NCBI GenBank assembly: GCA_023391695.1
Contig: JAEWAK010000072.1
Coordinates: 47,383-111,382, forward strand
Reading direction: 5' to 3'
Length of the DNA: 64,000 nucleotides
DNA from: Bacillota bacterium
GTDB lineage: Bacteria; Bacillota; Clostridia; Lachnospirales; Lachnospiraceae
The position numbers were made by a program, and so were the translations under genes. The notes beneath the pieces were generated by a model. That model ran no database searches, had not been told where the DNA came from, and was given only the letters and a program-made list of their open reading frames with translations. Of the stretch, positions 43,904 through 52,633 are shown one piece after another (position 1 is the stretch's first letter; the number at the start of each line of letters is the position of its first letter).

Positions 43904-43914
43904 GGAGGGATAAT

Positions 43915-44331
43915 TTGAAACGGATAAAAACAATTATTACAATCAGGCACTACAGGGTCTATCTTCTATTCATGCTCATTGCTTGTGGCGGTGCATTTAT
44001 CTGGCAATTTTGCTTTCCAAATTTAGGAGGAAGATTTACAAGTTGGGGCAATAGTACCGGCTGGCAGCGTGAAATAGCCTTATGGAACATTGGTATTATA
44101 GGTGCAATTATAGTAGCACTTGTAAAAGAAAACATCCAATATATGAAAATATTAATATTTCAATCAACTGTTCTCTGTTGGTTATTAGGAGTAAACCACC
44201 TTATCTCATTATTACAGGATTTTTCGTTTACCTATATTATTCACGTTATGGGTATTTTTGAGGTTTTGCTCTTGGGTGGGATTTGGGGCACCGTTTTACT
44301 ATGCAAATCACATGGGCAGGGAAATAGTTAA
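43915..44331 (+). CDS. four-helix membrane protein controlled by the divergent TetR
   Basis: A 138-residue protein starting at TTG, with AGGAGG 6 bases upstream. It has hydrophobic segments at about 15-33, 55-72, 80-100 and 106-130. No family is recognised; small 4-helix proteins next to TetR can be efflux or stress-response proteins. The promoter and operator upstream are visible, and a terminator overlaps the stop codon, making it a self-contained single-gene transcript. Confidence 0.75.
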   Translation: MKRIKTIITIRHYRVYLLFMLIACGGAFIWQFCFPNLGGRFTSWGNSTGWQREIALWNIGIIGAIIVALVKENIQYMKILIFQSTVLCWLLGVNHLISLLQDFSFTYIIHVMGIFEVLLLGGIWGTVLLCKSHGQGNS

Positions 44332-44353
44332 GGCACTGATTTCTCAGTGCCTT
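44330..44353 (+). terminator. terminator overlapping the stop codon of the membrane protein gene
   Basis: AAGGCACTGA (44330-44339), TTTC loop, TCAGTGCCTT (44344-44353), then ATTGTT. The first arm begins inside the TAA stop. Confidence 0.8.
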
Positions 44354-44376
44354 ATTGTTAATTCCGGTCAATTTAT

Positions 44377-46446
44377 TTAATTGAAATTTCCTGCAATATC
44401 TACGCCATTATTGATAAAGGTATTGTTGTTCTGGGTAATTGTAACTGTTGTAACGTTTTGCAGACCGATTCCGTTGTTTACAATCGTCGCACCGGTTACA
44501 ACGGTGTCTGTTGGATAACTGTTATTTTGACCGGTCTCGCCAAATCGTATTCCGACCGGGGCATTCGAGTAAGTGCCGCCGGATACGGTCACATCGGTAA
44601 GGGTACCGTTGTTGATACCGTCATTCCTGCCTTTTATTACGGCAGCCGCACCGTTTACAGGATCGCCGTTCCCGCTGTTGGTTACCGTATTGTTAATGAG
44701 ATTGACGTTCTGGTAGTTGCCGTTTTTGAGGTTGATATCTATACCTGCTGCAAAATTTCCGGCGGTACCGCTGTTATTGATAGTATTATTTGTCAGAAAT
44801 GCATTGTTCAGCGCTTCATAATACATTCCCTTTGAGGAGTTGTTGTTGAACTGGGAATTCGAAATACTAATATTATTAAATGTTGCAGTTCCTGAAAATA
44901 CAAGTATTCCATTGGCATTTCCGTTAAACATGCTGTTTTGGATCGTAACATTGGAAACCTGGGCGTAAGTCGGGACTCTGAACCCTGCAACAACGTTATT
45001 CGAGAAGTTGCTGCCTGTTACAATCAGATCGTTCATAACAGGAAAAGCGGGCATAACATTAATATTAAAGCCGTTATTCAAATTATTCAGCAATGCCACA
45101 TTGGAAAGAGTAATAAAGCTGGGCTGATTGCTTCCTATGGTCGAAATACCCTGGGAAGCACCGGTGACCTGCAAGTCTGATATTACCAGCCGCTCGGCCT
45201 GATTCAACCCACCGTTTGAAATTGATATGCCGACTCCTGACACCGGATTAATTATTGTTCCCCCGGCGCCGCTTCCGGAACCATTTAGAGTAATCCGTCT
45301 GTCAATTGTCACATTTTCGGGATAGTTTCCTGGTCCGACCTGGAGAACATCGCCCGGATTGGCGGCATTTATGGCCTGTTGAATCGTAGTATAGAAAGTA
45401 CCCTGGGTTTGATTATATACGGAGTTGCTTCCTATGGCTATAACTGTAAATGATATGCTGGGGCCGTCAATATTTTTTGTAGTCACGGTTATTACGGCAG
45501 AACCCGAATTATTAATTGAAATAACACCGGTATTTGGGTCTACAAAAAAATCAGGATTGTCTGAGCGAAAGGTAAGGGGTACATTGTTCGGATTAAAAAG
45601 ATTGTCGCTTGCATTCAGTGTACTGCCAACAGCTCCGGAAACAATAGGATCAATGATACCGACAATGGCTATTCTTTCATCCAGCCTGGAGGCTGTGGTA
45701 GACAGTACCCTGGTCTGTCCGGGGCTTACTTCTGCCGACTTTTCATCCACCCAGATGCTGCTGCCGTTCAGGATTTGAAGTACGGCAAGTCCATTGGTAA
45801 ACCCGGTGTTTTCAACACTGAAAGTACCAAGTATTCTTTGGTTTAACAAAAGCGTATTTGACTCGTTAATAATATAATCTCCCGATTGTGTTACTTCATT
45901 GATCATGTCACTGGTACAGTTACAGCTGTCCTGGTAAGTTACCTGAAGAAATGGATATAAGCTGCTGTCGGAAAAGTTTGTACTGTAACTGCCAATTAAG
46001 GAATAGGTATTTTCCGGAGCAATTATTGTAATACCGTTATTTGCCGCAGGATTTGTATGCCATTGCTGTGCAAGCTGAGTTATATCAATACTGATAAAAT
46101 TGTTTAAATCTGCATCAGTAACGGTTGCGGTAATGCCCGTGGGCGTAACAGCAGGTGCATTTAAATACGTCACCGTATTCTGGCTGAAATCGCTTTGATT
46201 TAAATTAACACTTATAATTTCCGGACCGGGGACGTCTTTTCTGAATATATAAAGATTTAATGCCGCCTCAAGAATGCTGCTGCCTTGAGGAATGGCGGAC
46301 GGGTCAAATTTTAATAACGTCCTGTAATTATCTCCCGGAGCTACATATACACCCATATATAAAAAGGGATAACTGCCAAAGATAGTTGTAGGGTAAGCCG
46401 AAGCAATAAAAGTATCATCACTTGGAAGTAAAATTGATACTGGCAT
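44377..46446 (-). CDS. DNRLRE-domain, Ig-like and right-handed beta-helix protein lacking a signal peptide
   Basis: A 689-residue protein. Residues 1-170 are a DNRLRE-like domain (MPVSILLPSDDTFIASAYP, LLKFDPSAIPQGSSILEA, QQWHTNPAANNGITI). Residues about 175-265 form a second domain with ILGTFSVENTGFTNGLAVL, as in proteins seen with spore or surface layers. An Ig-like segment lies around 268-345. From 350 to the end is a parallel beta-helix (FYTTIQQAINAANPGDVLQV, then many Asn-rich turns). There is no Sec signal peptide, unlike the other beta-helix proteins here; it may be mother-cell made and placed on spores, or exported another way (inference). AAGGAGG precedes the ATG. Confidence 0.8.
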   Translation of the reverse strand: MPVSILLPSDDTFIASAYPTTIFGSYPFLYMGVYVAPGDNYRTLLKFDPSAIPQGSSILEAALNLYIFRKDVPGPEIISVNLNQSDFSQNTVTYLNAPAVTPTGITATVTDADLNNFISIDITQLAQQWHTNPAANNGITIIAPENTYSLIGSYSTNFSDSSLYPFLQVTYQDSCNCTSDMINEVTQSGDYIINESNTLLLNQRILGTFSVENTGFTNGLAVLQILNGSSIWVDEKSAEVSPGQTRVLSTTASRLDERIAIVGIIDPIVSGAVGSTLNASDNLFNPNNVPLTFRSDNPDFFVDPNTGVISINNSGSAVITVTTKNIDGPSISFTVIAIGSNSVYNQTQGTFYTTIQQAINAANPGDVLQVGPGNYPENVTIDRRITLNGSGSGAGGTIINPVSGVGISISNGGLNQAERLVISDLQVTGASQGISTIGSNQPSFITLSNVALLNNLNNGFNINVMPAFPVMNDLIVTGSNFSNNVVAGFRVPTYAQVSNVTIQNSMFNGNANGILVFSGTATFNNISISNSQFNNNSSKGMYYEALNNAFLTNNTINNSGTAGNFAAGIDINLKNGNYQNVNLINNTVTNSGNGDPVNGAAAVIKGRNDGINNGTLTDVTVSGGTYSNAPVGIRFGETGQNNSYPTDTVVTGATIVNNGIGLQNVTTVTITQNNNTFINNGVDIAGNFN

Positions 46447-47060
46447 AATAAAATTCCTCCTTAACGAATCAGGGTTACACCATTTTTTTGACTGACATAC
46501 AACAAGGGTTATATTCTGTACATTATCAATTTCAATGCTTGTAACATAGCTAACCTTAAAGCTAAAATAATTATCCTGATACGGATTTCGGCATCACCAT
46601 TAGCAGCCCCCTCGTTCCAGTAACCAATTACATAAAAAACTTCAGGTCTTACATGACTGAAAGGGCGGTACCATACTATTATCCTTCAGAAAATAATTAT
46701 ACTAACATAATATACCTTAAATATACATAATGTGACAATAAAAAACCATAATTCCACTCCCTTGGGCTATCCGCTTTGACCCGCCCTAAAAGAAAGAGAT
46801 CGGAATTATGTTTAAAAGATAAATAAAAGGAATCTCTCAGTGGAGACGGCATAAAGCGCTTTGGAATATCCAACCGGAACTTGGGAGAAATAAAATACGG
46901 GTTGAGAAATGAGATTCTCAACCACGTTAGAATAACGATGACTTCCCGGACAAAGTTAATATTATCCATTGAGAAACAGAAAAGCCAATCTTCGCGCAGT
47001 AAATTTTACCGCGTACATATTAGCGGATAACTCTTAGTCCAGTATTTTTTCATTTTATCC
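46447..47060. other. 614-base intergenic region with several hairpins; possible structured RNA
   Basis: It contains GGTTGAGAA (46900-46908)/TTCTCAACC (46915-46923), CCGC/GCGG at about 47009-47026, and a candidate minus-strand promoter TTGTCA...TATATT near 46735-46705 that would serve the 44377-46446 gene. A minus-strand frame at 46697-46969 (90 codons) lacks a ribosome-binding site and I do not call it. GTCAAAGCGGATA near 46769-46781 (minus strand) matches the first block of family-2 repeats. Confidence 0.35.
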
Positions 47061-48353
47061 CTATTCAAGCCGAGGCAGTGATACCACTGCTTCCTTTTTT
47101 TTATCTTGACCACGGTAAAACAAGGCTGTCGCCAGAATACCTAACAGCAGCAGAGAAATACTTAGGACAAAGGGCAGGGCCCTTGAGATATCACTTAAAA
47201 GTCCGCTTATGTATCCAAAGGGTACACTCACCATCATAACTGTTGTCTGAAGTAATGCCATGATTCCGGAACGTTCCTCCGGATTAACATGTATGGCAAC
47301 CAGCGACTCCCTGAGTGTATTTAGTACGGCTGACCCCAGTGCTTCAAACAATAACGAGACAAATAGGATTACATATCCCCACACTCCGGTGCCCGATATG
47401 GAAATCAGCAGTACACAGCTGACAATGGCGCTGAAAAAACCTCCATAGAGCGGCCATTTCAGCTTTGATTGCTTAATTCGTGAAATAACTGTAAAGAAAA
47501 GCAGGATCGAGAGTATGCTCCGTACCATAGGAAAAATCGGCAGCAAGGTATCCGGGACTCCGATACGGCGAGATGCAATAATCTGCCAGAAAGTCATTCC
47601 AATCATTCCTACAATTTCAACCAACACACTGATTACTATGGCAAATATCGTGCCTCGCGAGGTGAGTATCATGCGTGCCGCTCCTTTGTAACCGGACAGC
47701 ATCTCACCCCAAGACATTTTCCTGGCCGCTTCTTTCCTGATTTTCCCGACAGCTGTCTCTTTGGAAAACTTATATAATATAAAAAGCTTGGCCGTCATGA
47801 TAATAAAAGCATTTATGTAGAGTATTCTTATAGCCGGTGTCAGTGTCAGCCGCGCTACCAAAATTGAAGATATTGGTGCAAAGAGGGCTGATAGATTACC
47901 GCTGATGATGACCCATGAGTAAATATGAGTTATTTTATCCCTTGGTGCATCCTCCACCAGCAGACAATCCCAGGATACCGTGGTTATTTTCATTGTACCG
48001 TTTAGGAGTGCCGCTACTGCGAAAAACCAGAAGCCCTGGCTGGATGCCCAGATCAGACAGGGAAGGCTCCACGCCAGGAAGTCAAACACCATGGTGCTCA
48101 ACCTGCGTCCCATCTTATCTACGATGATACCGGATAAGAAAGCAAAAACCATTTGGGAAAACATATAAATCGAAGTTACCACTCCCACCTGTACATCGCT
48201 CATGCCAAAGGTCAGCATGTATACCGTGGCATATGGCAAACAAAGGTTCATGGACAGCCCCCACATAGGCTCCGTATAAACACAAGCCCGGGGATTCCCG
48301 CGTAACTCGACAAGTGTACGCAGTAAATGATGCTTTAATAAAAAGTTTTTCAT
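47061..48353 (-). CDS. MFS transporter
   Basis: A 430-residue major facilitator with 12 predicted helices. The loop 2-3 motif is SGIIVDKMGRRLSTM, matching the family A-motif (GxxxDRxGRR). Two halves are separated by a cytoplasmic loop near residue 205. The ATG at 48353 follows AGGAGGGG; the frame to GTG at 48368 is not needed. Substrate unknown. It is a single gene between two minus-strand units. Confidence 0.9.
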   Translation of the reverse strand: MKNFLLKHHLLRTLVELRGNPRACVYTEPMWGLSMNLCLPYATVYMLTFGMSDVQVGVVTSIYMFSQMVFAFLSGIIVDKMGRRLSTMVFDFLAWSLPCLIWASSQGFWFFAVAALLNGTMKITTVSWDCLLVEDAPRDKITHIYSWVIISGNLSALFAPISSILVARLTLTPAIRILYINAFIIMTAKLFILYKFSKETAVGKIRKEAARKMSWGEMLSGYKGAARMILTSRGTIFAIVISVLVEIVGMIGMTFWQIIASRRIGVPDTLLPIFPMVRSILSILLFFTVISRIKQSKLKWPLYGGFFSAIVSCVLLISISGTGVWGYVILFVSLLFEALGSAVLNTLRESLVAIHVNPEERSGIMALLQTTVMMVSVPFGYISGLLSDISRALPFVLSISLLLLGILATALFYRGQDKKKEAVVSLPRLE

Positions 48354-48401
48354 GTCCCCTCCTGTCACAACATAAAAAATATCAGAATTATTGCATAAGG
48401 C

Positions 48402-48429
48402 AAAGGGTCTGTCAACCGGCAGACCCTTT
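48402..48429. terminator. terminator downstream of the kinase gene
   Basis: AAAGGGTCTG (48402-48411) and CAGACCCTTT (48420-48429), T-rich on both sides. It lies about 200 bases beyond the histidine kinase stop, just upstream of the MFS gene. Confidence 0.65.
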
Positions 48430-48626
48430 TACCAGGAATGAAATCCCAAATTAACGGACCATATAGTAATATACTATAAGCTAAAAAACCAGTAAAGTCA
48501 AGGAATTCTGGCTTTTTTGTCCTTTTGTCCTGACTTGTCCGGATTTTTAAAAATACCCGTTTTTTCTCAATTTACCCGCAGGACGGAACGGTGACGGAAC
48601 AAAAAGGAATGGTATAAAGACTGCTG

Positions 48627-50414
48627 TCAATTCAGATTAACCATTGGAAGTTTTATTAAAACTTCCGTACCAATATTTTCCTCCGATTCTATGCTGACCC
48701 CATAATCATTCCCAAATACGATTTTAATTCTCTGATTGACATTATAGATACCGATATGGTCTTCCAGTTGGTTCTCCCGGTCGTTTAATTTCCGGTTCAT
48801 ATCTGCTAAACGGAAAGGATTCATTCCAACCCCATTGTCACTTACGCGAAAGAGAATACTCTCATTACCGTTTATTTCTCCGCGGATTTTCAGCAGCCCT
48901 TCCCTGCCTTTTGGTTTTATGCCGTGATATACTGCATTTTCAATGATTGGCTGCAGGCAGATTTTAATGATGGAATAACCTTTGATATTTTCATCTATAT
49001 CCCATATGACTTTAAAGATATCCCCATATCTTAATTCCAGAATATTCAGGTAATTCTTTGTGTTTTCAATTTCCTGCCCGATCGGAATGATATAGTCTCC
49101 CAGATACACATTGTTTCGGAAGAGCTGTGCCAGACTGTTTACCGCTCTTGATACGTTATTGTCACTTTTGGTCAGGTCAAAAGCCATCCAGTTAATGGTT
49201 TCCAGCGTATTATAGAGAAAATGGGGATTAATTTGGGATTGCAGCATGGCAACCTGGGACTGGTTTAGCAGTTTTAATTTGTTTTCCAGCTCATCCTTCA
49301 TAACCTCATTGGTATGTATCTGCTTTAAGATGGTACTGATAATATATCTGAGTTCATTCAACCTGGCTTTTCTGGGATCTCCATAGTCATTAAACTTTTG
49401 GGGTTCCTCCAGAACCGTAATGATTTCAGCTACCGGCTTGTAGCTTCTGATTGCGGTAAAATAAGCAAATACCATACTTAAAACAATTAAAAGTATGATC
49501 AAGAGCAGTATTTGGGATTTCAACTGATTCAGTTTGTTCTGGTAATGAAGCATGGAGGTTATGCTGATATAGGTAAAACCAAACTTTGCAGACGGCGTTA
49601 CCGAAATCACGGAATCCATTCCGTCTATCTTTTTAATAACAGATGCGGCACTGTCCCTTTCCATTACCTCCTTCAGATAAGGGATATCCTTTATGCTGTT
49701 TCCGAACTGTTCTTCCTCACTGGACATAATAATGCTGCCGCTGTCATTTAACAGATAGATATTGCTATGATTCTGGTATTTTTCCGTGGTAATGATATTA
49801 TGGAGCTTTTCACTGTTTATGTTTAAAACAACAGCTCCCTTTTTTTCACGATCAATGATAATCGGTTTCACGATTGATATTAATTTCGGGTAATTATTGT
49901 TTTTTAACCTTGGAATGGTGCGGCCGGAAATATCCTCCAGACTGTTATATTCCTCCAGCCAGGAAATGTCCTTTAACTCCTTGATAGGACTTTTTCTTTC
50001 ACCGATATATACGGACTTATTGTACTCCGAATACACATAGATGGAATCAATGTATTTATAAATCAAAGGCAGGGCCCTTACCAACTGGGTAAATTCCTTC
50101 ATGGATTTGCTGTTAATATCCGTAAACCAGTCATTGACCATAAACATCTGCACATTGTCATTATAAGAAATATAAGTACAGAGCATATCGCAGTCGCTTA
50201 ATATGGTATCCGAAATGTCTCTTACGCCATAGAGCAAAGAGTTATTTTCCATAATAATTTCATCTTTTGCGATATGCTCCACATTTCTGTAATACAAATC
50301 ATTGAGCAGAAAGAAGGGGATGGAGAACATAATAAAGACCAGCAGGAAGTTGCGGATAAACATGCTGTTGAATTTATAGCTTTTTATATATGACCATGTG
50401 TTGTTTTTTTTCAC
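48627..50414 (-). CDS. YesM-type sensor histidine kinase
   Basis: A 595-residue membrane kinase. Membrane helices at about 22-38 and 301-321 flank an extracytoplasmic dCache-like sensor. A HAMP-like linker (SYKPVAEIITVLEE) follows, then the His_kinase domain with QSQINPHFLYNTLETINW (phospho-His398) and a HATPase with ICLQPIIENAVYHGIKPKG (N box) and VSDNGVGM. This is the LytS/YesM group usually controlling carbohydrate ABC importers. It starts at GTG with GGGGGGA upstream, 20 bases after the response-regulator gene. It likely senses a cell-wall sugar oligomer and controls the 51.8-61 kb locus (inference). Confidence 0.93.
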   Translation of the reverse strand: MKKNNTWSYIKSYKFNSMFIRNFLLVFIMFSIPFFLLNDLYYRNVEHIAKDEIIMENNSLLYGVRDISDTILSDCDMLCTYISYNDNVQMFMVNDWFTDINSKSMKEFTQLVRALPLIYKYIDSIYVYSEYNKSVYIGERKSPIKELKDISWLEEYNSLEDISGRTIPRLKNNNYPKLISIVKPIIIDREKKGAVVLNINSEKLHNIITTEKYQNHSNIYLLNDSGSIIMSSEEEQFGNSIKDIPYLKEVMERDSAASVIKKIDGMDSVISVTPSAKFGFTYISITSMLHYQNKLNQLKSQILLLIILLIVLSMVFAYFTAIRSYKPVAEIITVLEEPQKFNDYGDPRKARLNELRYIISTILKQIHTNEVMKDELENKLKLLNQSQVAMLQSQINPHFLYNTLETINWMAFDLTKSDNNVSRAVNSLAQLFRNNVYLGDYIIPIGQEIENTKNYLNILELRYGDIFKVIWDIDENIKGYSIIKICLQPIIENAVYHGIKPKGREGLLKIRGEINGNESILFRVSDNGVGMNPFRLADMNRKLNDRENQLEDHIGIYNVNQRIKIVFGNDYGVSIESEENIGTEVLIKLPMVNLN

Positions 50415-50434
50415 TTTATGTTCCCCCCGATCTC

Positions 50435-51469
50435 CTATTTACAGCTCATAAACCTTCTGGCATAATCTTTGGGAGTGTATTTATAATATTCTTTGAAAAT
50501 ACGTGTAAAATAACTGGGATCATGGTATCCGCAGGCTTCGCTTATCTCCGTAACCTTCAGGTTTTTCTCTAAGAGCTTAACAGCCTGCTCCATCCGGATC
50601 CGCAGCAGATAATTGCTGAAGGTCTCACCGGTCTGCTTTTTGAAAAATCTGCTGAAATATACTGTACTGAAGAACATCTTATCGGCAGCATCCTGGAGGG
50701 AAATGTCCTCATGGAGATGCTCATGCATATATTCCTTTATGTCCTGAAGCAGGAATTCATGGGATGCCTCTTCATTTAATAACAGGCCTGAAATCCGCTC
50801 CAGGATATCCAGGGCATTGTCCTTTAACCCCTGTACACTGTTCCGGGTTAACAGCTGTTTTAAATTGAATTTGTCCGCACTGAACTGAAGCTTTAAATAC
50901 AAATTGAGCTTATCGAAAATAATCTCATACAGATCATAAATGTATTGCCCGGTATTCACCGGTGAATTGTCTTTCAAATCCTCAAAAACGGACAGCAAGG
51001 TGTCTGCCGCTTCCTTTTTCTTATTGGATAAAATATTGGAATAGAATAACTTGATTTTATCCATAAACAATACCTGGTCTTTTTTCGCCCGGCTTTGATC
51101 CAGTTCCAGTTTCATCTGTGACATTACTTCTTTGAATTCTGCAAAGTTAGTAGGCTTTAAGATATAATTTTTTACACCGTACTGTATGGCAGACCTGGCA
51201 TAATCGAATTCCCGGTAACCACTTAGTAAAATCACTTTAATATAAGGTTTATTTTCAAAAAGGTATTTTGCAAGTTCTATTCCTGATATACGGTTCATTT
51301 TGATATCAGAAATAATTAAATCGATATCCTTTGTTTTTAAAAAATCGATCGCTTCCGCTCCATCACCAAAGCTATGCAATACTTCAAAATCTTCAATTTC
51401 GGAATTGATGAAATTCGTAATACCGCAACGGATTACGAGTTCGTCATCTACTACGATTACCTGATACAT
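50435..51469 (-). CDS. YesN-type response regulator with AraC DNA-binding domain
   Basis: A 344-residue regulator. REC domain 1-120 with acidic pair VVDDE and phosphoacceptor Asp55 (LIISDIKMNRISG), conserved Lys in YILKPTNF. A helical linker follows, and 245-344 is an AraC-type double HTH (LQDAADKMFFSTVYFSRFFK; VTEISEACGYHDPSYFTRIF, ending KYTPKDYARR). It precedes the kinase gene in the same operon, as in yesMN-like pairs. Targets are likely the promoter at the transporter genes upstream. Confidence 0.95.
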   Translation of the reverse strand: MYQVIVVDDELVIRCGITNFINSEIEDFEVLHSFGDGAEAIDFLKTKDIDLIISDIKMNRISGIELAKYLFENKPYIKVILLSGYREFDYARSAIQYGVKNYILKPTNFAEFKEVMSQMKLELDQSRAKKDQVLFMDKIKLFYSNILSNKKKEAADTLLSVFEDLKDNSPVNTGQYIYDLYEIIFDKLNLYLKLQFSADKFNLKQLLTRNSVQGLKDNALDILERISGLLLNEEASHEFLLQDIKEYMHEHLHEDISLQDAADKMFFSTVYFSRFFKKQTGETFSNYLLRIRMEQAVKLLEKNLKVTEISEACGYHDPSYFTRIFKEYYKYTPKDYARRFMSCK

Positions 51470-51692
51470 ACTTCATCTCCTCGTTGAATTTTTCTGATAT
51501 TTATCAAATTACTATGCACTATATTAAATTAATCTATTTACCCGGCAGAGACAGGCAGGGATAAGCTTTATAAAACTTCTGTATAGAAATGTCATTTTCA
51601 CAGGCAGATTTATTTTCTAACAGAAAAACACATCTTATTTATTTAACTATAGCATATTGAAAAATACAAGTAAACCTTATGAAATCTGCTGT

Positions 51693-51818
51693 TTATGTCG
51701 CCGCACCGCCTCCCGCCTTAGACATCATGGTATGAAAGGTACCCTTGGACAGGTAATTCATCCAGGGGGTGGGAGTATTGTAATTATCAAATATTATTTC
51801 TTTTCTGTCATTATGAAA
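51693..51818 (-). pseudogene. N-terminal remnant of a GH94-type phosphorylase
   Basis: A 41-codon frame on the minus strand, overlapping the end of the SGNH esterase gene, contains EIIFDNYNTPTPWMNYL then HTMMSKAGGG. The TPTPWMNYL...GGG pattern is the signature of the N-terminal domain of GH94 cellobiose/chitobiose phosphorylase-like proteins. The frame is closed by a stop just upstream and by TAA at 51693; the other 700 or so residues are missing. The rest of the gap up to 51470 holds no gene. It is best read as a deletion remnant. Confidence 0.5.
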
Positions 51819-52479
51819 TTAATACATCCGGTTCTCCTTCAACACACTTTAACCATTCTCTTGCCATTAATTCGTTTCCGGCCATGGTTAAATGAATTCC
51901 ATCGGATGACCAATGTTTCGCCGGTGCTTTTTCCAGAGCTTTTTCAAACATACTGCCAAAGGGAACAAATAGGGTCCGGTATTTTTCTGCCAGGGATTTT
52001 ACAATGACCCTTCTCTTAAGCATATGTCCGTTCCATACCTCCCAATTTTCTATAATATCTGTTCCGTTCTTAACTTCATTGATATCCAGCTTAAATAAAA
52101 AGGGCTCGCATAGAACAATCTTTGCCTTAGGTTTTGCCTGTTTTACTTCGTATATCATCCTGTCGTAAACAAATTCAAACTTCTCCGCATCCGCTCCCAT
52201 ATTCATTCTTAAAGCATATCCGATATCATTGACTCCGCATAGAATGCTTAAGATGTCAAAGTCGATGTTTAAAGTATCTTCGATCCATCTGCCGTACAGA
52301 TCAGAGATTCTGTTACCGGCTATGGCAGTATTTAAAATCTGTATTCCCGGATAGTCACACATTAAGCTGGCTCCTATAAAATTAACATATCCGTCTCCAA
52401 GTATCCGGTTCTTATCTTTTCCCTCCCTGTCTCTGTTTGCGTCTGTGAGAGAATCTCCCTGGAATAATATTGTTTTCAT
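51811..52479 (-). CDS. SGNH/GDSL-family hydrolase (putative carbohydrate esterase)
   Basis: A 222-residue cytoplasmic esterase-like enzyme without signal peptide. Block I QGDSLTD (Ser10), block II Gly in AIAGNRISDL, block III LCGVNDIG (Asn) and block V SSDGIHLTMAGNEL (Asp, His) give the full SGNH set. Similar proteins act as acetylesterases on oligosaccharides such as rhamnogalacturonan or xylan (CE12-like role in yes-type loci). AAGAAGG precedes the ATG. It sits between GH28-like and regulatory genes, so acetyl removal from imported oligosaccharides is likely (inference). Confidence 0.88.
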   Translation of the reverse strand: MKTILFQGDSLTDANRDREGKDKNRILGDGYVNFIGASLMCDYPGIQILNTAIAGNRISDLYGRWIEDTLNIDFDILSILCGVNDIGYALRMNMGADAEKFEFVYDRMIYEVKQAKPKAKIVLCEPFLFKLDINEVKNGTDIIENWEVWNGHMLKRRVIVKSLAEKYRTLFVPFGSMFEKALEKAPAKHWSSDGIHLTMAGNELMAREWLKCVEGEPDVLIS

Positions 52480-52633
52480 AATCTTCCTTCTTTCTGCCTG
52501 TTTTCAGCTTATCTCTTCTTTTATGCTCTTAATTGCTTACCTATTATACAGCCCTTTGGATTATCAAAATATACCCTCTTTTATTATTGGGTTACTTTAC
52601 ATCTTATCCGTTTTATCCACTTATCCGTTTTAT

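Noticed and set aside
46600..46680. GGTACC-containing sequence resembling a T-box element
   Set aside because: No antiterminator bulge sequence, no terminator T-run, and the downstream gene is not amino-acid related.
46697..46969. 90-codon minus-strand frame
   Set aside because: No ribosome-binding site and the same DNA forms hairpins; kept only as part of a possible structured region.
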